Under the pieces are notes generated by a model. That model saw only the letters and a list, made by a program, of their open reading frames with translations, searched no databases and was not told where the DNA came from. A program made the position numbers and the translations under genes. From a virus, in IMG/VR virus record IMGVR_UViG_3300047481_001559, positions 1 to 37,954 of that record: a DNA stretch of 37,954 nucleotides; one strand, 5' to 3'. This document shows positions 30,502-36,747 of the stretch, piece by piece. Every line of letters starts with the position of its first letter. Within the stretch, counting starts at the first letter, position 1.

Positions 30502-30537
30502 AAGTACGTAATACATGTACTTGTGACACTTTTCACA
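30502..30537. promoter_or_regulatory. Inverted repeat and CRP-like site
   Basis: AAGTAC-N9-GTACTT at 30502-30522 runs into TGTGA-N6-TCACA at 30522-30537, which is the consensus form bound by CRP-family regulators including cyanobacterial SyCRP1. A second TCACA lies at 30541. Binding is inferred from the match only. Confidence 0.5.
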
Positions 30538-30653
30538 CTGTCACATCCCTCTGAGATCCCTTGCGCCGCAACCGATGTCGAGACAGGGGCCTGAAGATTA
30601 GTCCGGTTTTTTGGGTAATTCGGCAGGACCTGTGGAATAATTTATTAATGCAA

Positions 30654-30740
30654 GTACATGGATTTGCACTGTTAAGTGCATGACTGTGTACTACACGGTG
30701 CATGACTGTGTACTTTTGCATCGGTACATGGGTCATGCAT
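30654..30740. repeat. Cluster of four RTGCATGAC...TGTAC repeats
   Basis: Two exact direct copies of GTGCATGACTGTGTAC at 30676-30691 and 30698-30713 (22-nt period, two helical turns), flanked by inverted relatives: GTACATGGATTTGCAC (30654-30669) and GTACATGGGTCATGCAT (30724-30740). Looks like an iteron or operator cluster with dyad symmetry around 30695. Confidence 0.65.
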
Positions 30741-30864
30741 TTAATCGGGAATTGTGTGAATCTGTTAACACAATGACGATTTATTTCAAACCCAGGGAGT
30801 CCATCCCTTGATGCTCTACAGTCAGATCACGGCGGACATAGAAACCGCCACCGCACCTAGAACC

Positions 30865-31017
30865 ATGAACATCAACGAGCGCAGCTCCAAGGCCGACATC
30901 ATCGATGCGGCTGTAGAGTTAACCTCAACGCAGGCTGAGAAGATCAGCGAGCTGCAGCAGCAACAGACCATCCTGTTGATCCTGCTGGGGGTCCTGGTCA
31001 TCTGCCAGCTGCTATGA
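30865..31017 (+). CDS. Small tail-anchored membrane protein (50 aa)
   Basis: 50 aa from the ATG at 30865, chosen for its 'CACCTAGAACC' leader over an ATG-like start 57 nt upstream. Acidic helix with coiled coil ('VELTSTQAEKISELQQQQ') and one C-terminal membrane helix ('TILLILLGVLVICQLL'). No family recognised. Likely in the host membrane facing the cytoplasm; candidates are holin-like or exclusion functions. Confidence 0.6.
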   Translation: MNINERSSKADIIDAAVELTSTQAEKISELQQQQTILLILLGVLVICQLL

Positions 31018-31085
31018 TTCTCTCCCAGGGGGCTTCGGCTCCCTCTGAGGGATTCTCCCTCTCTCCACTTAGCACGGACAGACTA
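31018..31085 (+). repeat. Intergenic repeat unit, copy 1
   Basis: 'ATTCTCTCCCAGGGGGCTTCG' hairpin region, then 'GAGGGATTCTCCCTCTCTCC' and 'ACTTAGCACGGA' before the ATG at 31086. The same order of parts recurs at 31500-31571 with changed stem sequence but kept stem, so the RNA structure seems to matter. Confidence 0.65.
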
Positions 31086-31271
31086 ATGACCACCATTCAC
31101 CGGGCTCCGTCTGAGTCCTTCCCTGAAACCGTCACTTGGCTCTGCGATCTGCTGCAGGTCGACCGCCGCACGGCCACGTTCCTTGTTTGGGATGTGTGCT
31201 TCCGTATCGGCACTGATCGTCACCAGTGGATCGATACCGCTCACGCCCAACGTTTCATTGCTGGATTGTGA
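31086..31271 (+). CDS. Small early protein (61 aa)
   Basis: 61 aa: 'MTTIHRAPSESFPETVTWLC' 'DLLQVDRRTATFLVWDVCFR'. Helical; two Cys. No family recognised. Start at 31086 follows the repeated leader; 3 nt separate its stop from the next ATG, so the two genes are co-translated. Confidence 0.6.
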   Translation: MTTIHRAPSESFPETVTWLCDLLQVDRRTATFLVWDVCFRIGTDRHQWIDTAHAQRFIAGL

Positions 31272-31274
31272 ACC

Positions 31275-31499
31275 ATGGATCACGTCATCAACATCACCAT
31301 CTGTGTCGACAACGATGCCTTTGGTGTCACCTATGATGATCAAGCTGCAGAGCTCGGTCGCATCCTGAGGCACGCTGCCGATCGGATCGAAGCCAACACC
31401 GCCTACATCGACCCCTACAGTGGTGTCGGGCTCTGCCTGAACGACATCAACGGCAACCGGGTGGGCGTCGTCACCCCGAACGTGTTGCCTCTCTCTTGA
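31275..31499 (+). CDS. Small early protein (74 aa)
   Basis: 74 aa: 'MDHVINITICVDNDAFGVTY' then 'QAAELGRILRHAADRIEANT' and 'GVGLCLNDINGNRVGVV'. Beta-alpha-beta pattern like small regulators or inhibitor proteins; not recognised. Directly follows the 61-aa gene. Confidence 0.65.
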   Translation: MDHVINITICVDNDAFGVTYDDQAAELGRILRHAADRIEANTAYIDPYSGVGLCLNDINGNRVGVVTPNVLPLS

Positions 31500-31571
31500 T
31501 TCTCTCCCGGAGGGGCTGTAGCCTCTCCCTGAGGGATTCTCTCCCTCTCTCCACTTAGCAAGGAACACACC
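31500..31571 (+). repeat. Intergenic repeat unit, copy 2
   Basis: Near copy of 31018-31085: 'TTCTCTCCCGGAGGGGCT', stem GGAGGGGCT-GT-AGCCTCTCC, then 'GAGGGATTCTCTCCCTCTCT', 'CCACTTAGCAAGGAACACACC' less one base and the ATG at 31572. Stem changes are compensated. Confidence 0.65.
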
Positions 31572-31931
31572 ATGACCACTGGAATCGACATCGCTGCTGC
31601 TGCTTTTGGCTACCAGCCGATCGACAGCCAAGATGACTACGATGCACAGCCTGACCTGGCAGTCACCTGGGACACCAGCATGAAGCCGGGCCAGCTCAAG
31701 GCTGGGGACATCACCAAAGACAAGCGCACGGGCTTGCTCAGGATTTACTGGGAGCCTGTCGGTGGTAACTACACCGCAGAAGAGAAGGAAACTCTGGCAG
31801 GGTTTTATGAAATCCCCTGCATGGGTGAGCTCGAGGAGATGTCGTTCGACAGTCTGGCGCTGACACCAGCAGATGACTCTGTCGAACCTGATCATCCCGA
31901 CAGCTGGCTGTCCCTCCTTGGCATGATCTGA
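31572..31931 (+). CDS. Early protein (119 aa)
   Basis: 119 aa, acidic: 'MTTGIDIAAAAFGYQPIDSQ', 'LKAGDITKDKRTGLLRIYWE', 'CMGELEEMSFDSLALTPADD'. Mixed fold, no family recognised. It has the best leader of the block (TAGCAAGGAACACACC). Confidence 0.65.
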   Translation: MTTGIDIAAAAFGYQPIDSQDDYDAQPDLAVTWDTSMKPGQLKAGDITKDKRTGLLRIYWEPVGGNYTAEEKETLAGFYEIPCMGELEEMSFDSLALTPADDSVEPDHPDSWLSLLGMI

Positions 31932-31957
31932 CCTTAATCAAACCTTAACCTCCGACC

Positions 31958-32161
31958 ATGTCTGACGCACGCCGCGACCGCAACCCCAACAAGATCAGGA
32001 TCTCTGTCTCTGGCGGGATTGATGATGTTCGCGACATCGAAACGCTGATCAAAGAAGATCGCCTGGCCAATGGCTGGGATCTCAACTGGTATCAGCTCAA
32101 GCCACGGGGGGACTTCGGTCCCCTCCATGATCTCCAACTCGGTTTCATTGAATCTATCTGA
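31958..32161 (+). CDS. Small early protein (67 aa)
   Basis: 67 aa: 'MSDARRDRNPNKIRISVSGG' 'IDDVRDIETLIKEDRLANGW'. Basic start, beta-alpha pattern, ends 'LHDLQLGFIESI'. Unknown. Preceded by 'CCGACC', followed after 8 nt by the next gene. Confidence 0.6.
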   Translation: MSDARRDRNPNKIRISVSGGIDDVRDIETLIKEDRLANGWDLNWYQLKPRGDFGPLHDLQLGFIESI

Positions 32162-32169
32162 TCATCACC

Positions 32170-32445
32170 ATGGACAAATCAACAATCACTACGTACAGCA
32201 TCGTTTCTTGCAGCATGCACATCTGCAACGCTGATGAAGAAATCATGTTCAATGATCACAGTGCAAACGAAATCCTCAGCATTGAAGGTGTTCCACCAAA
32301 TGTACTTCGAGGTGCAATCCTGTGTTATGTCCACAACATGGCACTTAGAACAGATGGGAAAGACCAGCGCATTGCATGGCTCAAGGACATGCACGCCGAG
32401 GTTTCATCTTCTCTCGCAATGTTAGAAGGCGCAACAAACGATTGA
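32170..32445 (+). CDS. Small early protein (91 aa)
   Basis: 91 aa with four Cys in the first half ('YSIVSCSMHICNADEEIMF', 'RGAILCYVHNM'), helical C-terminus ('IAWLKDMHAEVSSSLAMLEG'). Unknown family. Starts after 'CATCACC', 8 nt from the previous stop. Confidence 0.6.
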   Translation: MDKSTITTYSIVSCSMHICNADEEIMFNDHSANEILSIEGVPPNVLRGAILCYVHNMALRTDGKDQRIAWLKDMHAEVSSSLAMLEGATND

Positions 32446-32497
32446 GCCTGACAAAAACCCTGTAGACTTCCACTGCACACACCACTGCATCATCACC

Positions 32498-32695
32498 ATG
32501 ACTCCCAACGAATTTCACGTCACACTGCTCTGCATGGAGCGCTTTGGTGGGACCTTTGTCTCCAGCTTAGCTACTGCTCTGCGTTATGCGGATCCCAGCA
32601 ACCGTCAACGTATCTGGGATGCGTTCCCTGAGTTGGCCGAGAAGTACGGCCCCAACAGCGCGTTCCAGAGGCCCAGAGAGGTTATTCCTCACTGA
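32498..32695 (+). CDS. Small early protein (65 aa)
   Basis: 65 aa: 'MTPNEFHVTLLCMERFGGTF' 'VSSLATALRYADPSNRQRIW' 'DAFPELAEKYGPNSAF'. The 'FPELAEKYGPxSxF' ending is one I have seen in many small phage proteins; function unknown. Helical. Confidence 0.65.
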   Translation: MTPNEFHVTLLCMERFGGTFVSSLATALRYADPSNRQRIWDAFPELAEKYGPNSAFQRPREVIPH

Positions 32696-32730
32696 GCATA
32701 AACACATAGCCCACACACACCACAAACACC

Positions 32731-32988
32731 ATGGATTACGCCATCAGCATCAAACTCTCAGAGCATCAGTATTATCTGCTCAAAGAAATGGCTCACCAAC
32801 AGTATCGAACTCTCGGTAACTGTTTCACCATGCTTGCAGCAGAAGGCTTGCGTTATTACTTCGTTGATAACGAAACTGTCTACATCAAGAAGAAGCCGGA
32901 GCATTGTGATACTGCAAATCCTGAATACGAAAATTACACAGAGCAACAGCTCATCGAGGAGTTTGCAAAGATCCCACTGCAACAGTGA
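32731..32988 (+). CDS. Small early protein (85 aa)
   Basis: 85 aa: 'MDYAISIKLSEHQYYLLKEM' 'AHQQYRTLGNCFTMLAAEGL'. The beta strand followed by two helices in the first 45 residues resembles a ribbon-helix-helix DNA-binding protein. Acidic C-terminus ('YTEQQLIEEFAKIPLQQ'). Possible small repressor; similar in outline to the 80-aa protein at 33898. Confidence 0.55.
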   Translation: MDYAISIKLSEHQYYLLKEMAHQQYRTLGNCFTMLAAEGLRYYFVDNETVYIKKKPEHCDTANPEYENYTEQQLIEEFAKIPLQQ

Positions 32989-33021
32989 TCACAGTTATCC
33001 AATCCACCCACACACCACACC

Positions 33022-33297
33022 ATGAACCGCATTCACGAATCTGATCACGTCCAGAGAATCGTTAACGAGCTCAAAGAGGTTCTCTTGCGTGAATCGAAGA
33101 AGCCCGAAGGATATGAAGATCTTTCTTTTACCCTTCGCGATCTAATTGAATACGAAATTATTCCTGCCCTCGAAGAAGAGCTCAACTACGATCCAACCCC
33201 TCAGCATCTGTACGACAACAGCGGCGGTGAGCCTCCTGTCACCATGGCTGAGATCTGGAAGCAGGCTCATTATGAAACCCAACTCCTTCACAGCTGA
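33022..33297 (+). CDS. Small acidic helical protein (91 aa)
   Basis: 91 aa: 'DHVQRIVNELKEVLLRESKK', 'FTLRDLIEYEIIPALEEELN'. Acidic and helical, ends 'IWKQAHYETQLLHS'. Not recognised. The leader is an A/C-rich string ('CACACACCACACC') with no Shine-Dalgarno. Confidence 0.6.
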   Translation: MNRIHESDHVQRIVNELKEVLLRESKKPEGYEDLSFTLRDLIEYEIIPALEEELNYDPTPQHLYDNSGGEPPVTMAEIWKQAHYETQLLHS

Positions 33298-33301
33298 CAC
33301 C

Positions 33302-33559
33302 ATGTACACGCTGCCAACCATCCATCTCAACGGCACCGGTGCTGATACCCTCTCCAGGGAATACACCGACGCCTGGCACTCACTCAAGAGTGCAAGGGAA
33401 GCATTGCTTTCCTCCACTTGCAACGCCCGCGATTTCTATCCCCAGGGTGATCATGCTTATCAAGATGCTCGCTTTGAAAGAAGCGAAGCTATTGCAAAGC
33501 TGGACGATGTGATCGACTACATCGAACACTGGGTTGCACACATTACTGAACATCGGTGA
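33302..33559 (+). CDS. Small helical protein (85 aa)
   Basis: 85 aa from the ATG at 33302, 4 nt after the previous stop; upstream starts would overlap that gene. 'LSREYTDAWHSLKSAREALL' and 'ERSEAIAKLDDVIDYIEHWV' form a probable helical hairpin. Unknown function. Confidence 0.6.
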   Translation: MYTLPTIHLNGTGADTLSREYTDAWHSLKSAREALLSSTCNARDFYPQGDHAYQDARFERSEAIAKLDDVIDYIEHWVAHITEHR

Positions 33560-33563
33560 CATC

Positions 33564-33842
33564 ATGATCTCCAAACGACGGAAACTAACAGCTGCTCAAC
33601 ATCTTGCCCTCGCAGCGATTGATGCGGCTGAGAATTTAGCGAAGCTCACACCAGCGATTCTTTCTCTTGGTGTTGTTGCTCTGGTCGCTATGTTCATCCA
33701 GAAAGAAATCAACAAGAAGGTAGAGATTGATTGCCCTAAATCTGTCTCTGTCATTGTTGAACACCCGACGGCTGTTGGGCCCTCTCTCCAATGCGTATCC
33801 CGCGCACAGTTGAAGGGTCCTGCGCCAGCTCTCAAGCCATGA
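33564..33842 (+). CDS. Small single-pass membrane protein (92 aa)
   Basis: 92 aa from the ATG at 33564, 4 nt after the previous stop. Basic start 'MISKRRKLTAAQHLALAAID', one membrane helix at about residues 30-50 ('PAILSLGVVALVAMFIQK'), then a soluble tail with two Cys. It has an ATGA overlap with a 19-codon hydrophobic ORF, an arrangement reminiscent of small lysis gene pairs, but no spanin signature is present. Confidence 0.6.
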   Translation: MISKRRKLTAAQHLALAAIDAAENLAKLTPAILSLGVVALVAMFIQKEINKKVEIDCPKSVSVIVEHPTAVGPSLQCVSRAQLKGPAPALKP

Positions 33843-33898
33843 AAACCACCCGCAACACGATCATCGCTGTTGCCTTGATGCTACTTCTGTGCCTCTGA
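33839..33898 (+). CDS. Possible 19-aa hydrophobic peptide
   Basis: 'MKTTRNTIIAVALMLLLCL': a basic start and a hydrophobic run ending in Cys. It is linked by ATGA to the gene before and by TGATG to the gene after, which is how coupled genes look. It resembles a bare signal anchor. It may be a true micropeptide or only a coupling device. Confidence 0.4.
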   Translation: MKTTRNTIIAVALMLLLCL

Positions 33899-34140
33899 TG
33901 ATGTCTTCAACCTACGTCAAGTCTCTCGTCTGTATCACATTAACAACTGAAGATTGGAACACACTCCATGAGATTGCTGAGGATTCTGGTGACAGTGTCG
34001 CCGGTACAATTTCAGCAATGATTGAAACGGTGTTAGAACGATTGCAAGAAGAAACTGAATACATCGACAGCATCGGTGGTAAAGCTGAAGGGGATGAATC
34101 ATCTCCTAAGCAGTACGACATCCCTTCACTATTTCTTTAG
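33898..34140 (+). CDS. Small protein (80 aa), possibly ribbon-helix-helix
   Basis: 80 aa: 'SSTYVKSLVCITLTTEDWNT' 'LHEIAEDSGDSVAGTISAMI' 'ETVLERLQEETEY'. A beta strand then two helices in the first 50 residues fits a ribbon-helix-helix regulator. Start at 33898 (TGATG overlap) or 33901. Acidic C-terminal tail. Confidence 0.6.
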   Translation: MMSSTYVKSLVCITLTTEDWNTLHEIAEDSGDSVAGTISAMIETVLERLQEETEYIDSIGGKAEGDESSPKQYDIPSLFL

Positions 34141-34150
34141 ATTTCAACGC

Positions 34151-34348
34151 ATGCTTCTACCTGAAAACGTATTCTTCCTCGACGAACCTGCAGACTATCC
34201 AACTGAAGAACAAGCAGATGAATACGGAACAGTTCTGTATTTCTCTCCGCTCCATGGCTGGATGACAGAGAGTTACCTCTCCGCCAGCGAAATGCATTTT
34301 GATTTTCGTTGCACACACTGGACCTTCACACCAACCAAACCATCATGA
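34151..34348 (+). CDS. Small acidic protein (65 aa)
   Basis: 65 aa from the ATG at 34151, 10 nt after the previous stop. 'MLLPENVFFLDEPADYPTEE' 'QADEYGTVLYFSPLHGWMTE'. Acidic N-terminal half, aromatic C-terminus. Unknown. Overlaps next start by 4 nt (ATGA). Confidence 0.6.
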   Translation: MLLPENVFFLDEPADYPTEEQADEYGTVLYFSPLHGWMTESYLSASEMHFDFRCTHWTFTPTKPS

Positions 34349-34683
34349 GCTACCACTACGACATCGCTCTCATTGAAGATTTTGATGTTGATAGAGACGG
34401 CAATCTGGTCGTCACGGCCATCATCGAAAACATGGGCAAATGCACCGTCCCCCTGTCTTTTTATGATGCACCAGAGTTTGCACCAGCGAGATGTGAGACT
34501 GTAATCTATCCGGAAGCTTTACCCGATCACTTAGAATTTAAAGGTAAGACTACTTCAGAGTTGGAAGAATATGTGAACCGGTACCAATTATTGGTTAATG
34601 CAGAATGGAAACCGATAATAAACGATTGTTCTGATTACGATGATGATGACTATTGCCCTGGAGGCAGTAGGATCTACTTCTGA
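34345..34683 (+). CDS. Small early protein (112 aa)
   Basis: 112 aa from the ATG at 34345 (ATGA overlap). 'YDIALIEDFDVDRDGNLVVT' 'AIIENMGKCTVPLSFYDAPE', then 'KGKTTSELEEYVNRYQLLVN' and an Asp-rich segment 'SDYDDDDYCPGG'. Two-layer alpha/beta likely. Unknown function. Confidence 0.65.
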   Translation: MSYHYDIALIEDFDVDRDGNLVVTAIIENMGKCTVPLSFYDAPEFAPARCETVIYPEALPDHLEFKGKTTSELEEYVNRYQLLVNAEWKPIINDCSDYDDDDYCPGGSRIYF

Positions 34684-34698
34684 TCTGAAAATGTAACA

Positions 34699-34800
34699 AT
34701 GGATACAATCCCCTGGGATGTGATTGGGTTGCTCGGTTTCTGCTTAGCGGCTGTTACGTACATCATCATTGCTCTCTTGATTTACGCCAGCAACGAGTAA
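34699..34800 (+). CDS. 33-aa single-pass membrane peptide
   Basis: 'MDTIPWDVIGLLGFCLAAVT' 'YIIIALLIYASNE': nearly all membrane helix with an acidic start and end. It follows the 112-aa gene by 15 nt and is the last gene before a hairpin-rich spacer. Small phage membrane peptides of this size are often holin-like or superinfection factors; function unknown. Confidence 0.55.
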   Translation: MDTIPWDVIGLLGFCLAAVTYIIIALLIYASNE

Positions 34801-35018
34801 CTCCTAACGAACTCCTAATTTCCTCCTAATTAGGAGTTCACTTCATTCCGGTAGAACTGATAAATCATCCCAGCGCAGAAGCAAAAGAATAGCCACGAAC
34901 CAAGATCAAATTGTGGGTAAAACATAGTAAGCATTTATGCTCACCCACATTTTGATTGAGCTACAATGACCACGCTGTGCTCCAAAGCACAACATTATCA
35001 AACGCACACACCACCACC
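34801..35018 (+). promoter_or_regulatory. Spacer with CTCCTAA repeats, hairpins and a -10 element
   Basis: 218 nt without a gene. CTCCTAA occurs three times (34801, 34812, 34824), the second forming a 10-bp inverted repeat with 34829-34838 (AACTCCTAAT/ATTAGGAGTT). A second dyad, GTGGGT (34913-34918) with ACCCAC (34943-34948), encloses AGCATTTATGCT. TACAAT at 34962-34967 in 'GAGCTACAATGA' resembles the cassette form GCGCTACAGTGA and is 51 nt before the ATG at 35019. Probably a terminator or operator followed by a promoter. Confidence 0.5.
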
Positions 35019-35471
35019 ATGACTCACCGCTCCACCAAAGAAGAACTCCTAGACAGGAATGAACAGGCTGCTAACCTCCTGGCAGAAGGATGGCCTGGTC
35101 ATGCTGTCGTCGATCAACTTTCCAAACGCTTTGACGTGACACCACAACAAGCCCGCAGCTACGTTCGCGCAGGACGCCAACTCTTGATCGAATCCATCGG
35201 TGTTGAGAACCGCGCCGCCCTCTTCGCCCAGGTCTTCACTGGTCTTCAGGTTGATCGTATGGAAGCCAGGAAGGATGGCAACAGAACTGCTGCTGTCAGC
35301 GCCAGCAAAGCAATGGTTCAGATGTTGAATCAGTTGCCTAAAATCGATCCGATGCGGGATTTTGAAAATGCGTTCATGGCAGCCGTGGCACCACACCTGG
35401 ACAATGGTAAAGGTTCGATCCCTCGGGAGAAGATTGATCTTAATCAACCGACGAACGAAATTCCGTTCTAA
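35019..35471 (+). CDS. HTH protein resembling small terminase or phage regulator
   Basis: 150 aa. Residues about 10-55 ('EQAANLLAEGWPGHAVVDQL' 'SKRFDVTPQQARSYVRAGRQ') form a helix-turn-helix; the next 60 residues are helical ('RAALFAQVFTGLQVDRMEAR' 'KDGNRTAAVSASKAMVQMLN'). This plan, an N-terminal HTH and helical oligomerisation part, is that of small terminase subunits, yet terL has its own small-subunit candidate 15 kb away. Could be a regulator or a second DNA-recognition subunit. Own promoter region. Confidence 0.65.
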   Translation: MTHRSTKEELLDRNEQAANLLAEGWPGHAVVDQLSKRFDVTPQQARSYVRAGRQLLIESIGVENRAALFAQVFTGLQVDRMEARKDGNRTAAVSASKAMVQMLNQLPKIDPMRDFENAFMAAVAPHLDNGKGSIPREKIDLNQPTNEIPF

Positions 35472-35497
35472 TTTACACCTATTAGTGAAAGCGACTA

Positions 35498-35668
35498 ATG
35501 CGTGACCTCTTTATCCGAATTGACGACACGGGCGGCTTTATTGGTCGCATCGCTTGGACTAACAAGGACTTTGTTCCACAACAGAAGTGGGGTGAAGTAA
35601 CTTGGCTGGGCAAGTGTTGGTGGGGCGAACTGCCCGTGATCCGTCAAATCTTTTGCCGACCTACTTAG
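35498..35668 (+). CDS. Small Trp-rich basic protein (56 aa)
   Basis: ATG at 35498, TAG at 35668: 'MRDLFIRIDDTGGFIGRIAW' 'TNKDFVPQQKWGEVTWLGKC' 'WWGELPVIRQIF'. Seven Trp or Phe clusters in a beta-rich chain. It fills the gap between two solid genes with 26 nt and 18 nt spacers. Unknown. Confidence 0.6.
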   Translation: MRDLFIRIDDTGGFIGRIAWTNKDFVPQQKWGEVTWLGKCWWGELPVIRQIFCRPT

Positions 35669-35686
35669 TGGAAAGGACTAATTATC

Positions 35687-36058
35687 ATGACTGAAAACAA
35701 TCACCCGATCACCCCACCGCCTGAACTGGTGCAGCAGTGGCGCAACTTGCCTGAATATGTCAGCCAGTTGCGAATTATGTCCACAGTGACAATCACGACT
35801 GAAAAGCTACAACACATCGCCACTCAAGCCGCACGCTGGGGAGCAGACCAGGAGCTGGAGGCGTGCTGTGAATACATGCAGCATGAAGACTTCCATGGTT
35901 TTGCCAAGGAACTCCGCGCCGCCCGCCGCCCCAAGCCACCGAGCTTGAAGGAGTTAGCGCTTGAGGCTATGAGTAGATGTGACAGTGAGATGTGGTGCGA
36001 AAAGATGGAATCTGATTTAGCCATCATTCGAACTGCTCTTGAATCCCTGCCCTCGTAG
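35687..36058 (+). CDS. Cyanophage-type 'ITPPPELVQQW' protein
   Basis: 123 aa: 'NHPITPPPELVQQWRNLPEY', 'IATQAARWGADQELEACCEY', 'FAKELRAARRPKPPSLKELA' 'LEAMSRC'. This exact motif order is familiar from many marine Synechococcus phages and some Synechococcus genomes, with unknown function; it is the best single clue to the host group. A shorter paralogue lies at 37109. Confidence 0.8.
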   Translation: MTENNHPITPPPELVQQWRNLPEYVSQLRIMSTVTITTEKLQHIATQAARWGADQELEACCEYMQHEDFHGFAKELRAARRPKPPSLKELALEAMSRCDSEMWCEKMESDLAIIRTALESLPS

Positions 36059-36075
36059 TCAACATCACTACCACC

Positions 36076-36471
36076 ATGACTTACGACTACAAGCGATTGT
36101 GTAATGAGCTTCTGAGCTACTTATATCAATGCAACTGGCCAGACGCTAAAAGGTTTTACGCTCTTGTTGAACGAGCAAGGACTGCATTGGCTGAGCCAGA
36201 GCCGGAGGAACCGACCCAAACAAATTGGGTACAACGTGCCGGGCAGGCAAAGCTTGAAGCAAAAGTTCAAGCAATCTTTGACGCCTATTGCACTCTTGCT
36301 GACCAGCGCGACCGTTCAGTCAGTGACGGTGAAATGTTGGCCGCAGCATTGCGCGAGGTGATTAACCAGTGCCAAAACGGGCATGGCATGATCTTTGCGC
36401 CTGAGCTTTTACGTATAGCAACTCAACTGGATGTTGCCGAGGATGACATCGACTTGTTTCAAGCCCAGTAG
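36076..36471 (+). CDS. Hypothetical protein (131 aa)
   Basis: 131 aa, helical: 'DYKRLCNELLSYLYQCNWPD', 'RFYALVERARTALAEPEPEE', 'MLAAALREVINQCQNGHGMI'. The middle 'ALAEPEPEEPT' linker resembles cyanophage small proteins with 'ALAQPEPEGPT'. Not further recognised. Starts after 'CACTACCACC'. Confidence 0.65.
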   Translation: MTYDYKRLCNELLSYLYQCNWPDAKRFYALVERARTALAEPEPEEPTQTNWVQRAGQAKLEAKVQAIFDAYCTLADQRDRSVSDGEMLAAALREVINQCQNGHGMIFAPELLRIATQLDVAEDDIDLFQAQ

Positions 36472-36485
36472 TCCGATCAACTACC

Positions 36486-36686
36486 ATGATTGAAGAATTT
36501 GATTACAGGAAGTATTACAACGAAATTGCTTCCATCGTCGCTCCAAGGTTTCCTTATCCCTGTGAGATTTGCACAGCGGACATGGTTCGGATGCTTGTTT
36601 ACGAAAATGACACCCTGAGGATAGCATTAAATTTGCCCCTCCCAAGCAAAGTTCGCAGTGCTACCGAGCACGAGTCAGGCGACTGA
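36486..36686 (+). CDS. Hypothetical protein (66 aa)
   Basis: 66 aa: 'MIEEFDYRKYYNEIASIVAP' 'RFPYPCEICTADMVRMLVYE' 'NDTLRIALNLP'. One 'CEIC' CxxC pair; mostly helical. Last gene before a strong terminator. Unknown. Confidence 0.6.
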   Translation: MIEEFDYRKYYNEIASIVAPRFPYPCEICTADMVRMLVYENDTLRIALNLPLPSKVRSATEHESGD

Positions 36687-36720
36687 AGATTTTACTTTCT
36701 TTACTTTCGCTGAACTCAGG

Positions 36721-36747
36721 CCTCCCCAACCAAAGGGGAGGTTTTTT
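36721..36747 (+). terminator. Rho-independent terminator
   Basis: CCTCCCC, 6-nt loop, GGGGAGG followed by six T (36741-36747), 34 nt after the stop of the 66-aa gene. Ends the cyanophage-type gene group. Confidence 0.92.

Larger units (their letters stand above)
30408..30864. other. Long non-coding region with several repeats
   Basis: About 457 nt without a credible ORF. Contains in order two -10-like elements, an inverted repeat and CRP-like site (30502-30537), an AT-rich spacer, the four-copy RTGCATGAC/TGTAC cluster (30654-30740) and the leader 'CGCACCTAGAACC' of the next gene. It is the largest non-coding stretch in the window and the best place to look for an origin, a small RNA or a main operator. 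Confidence 0.6.

Noticed and set aside
30654-30740. CRISPR array
   Set aside because: Only two exact copies with a 6-nt gap and no spacers of proper size; better described as iterons or operators.
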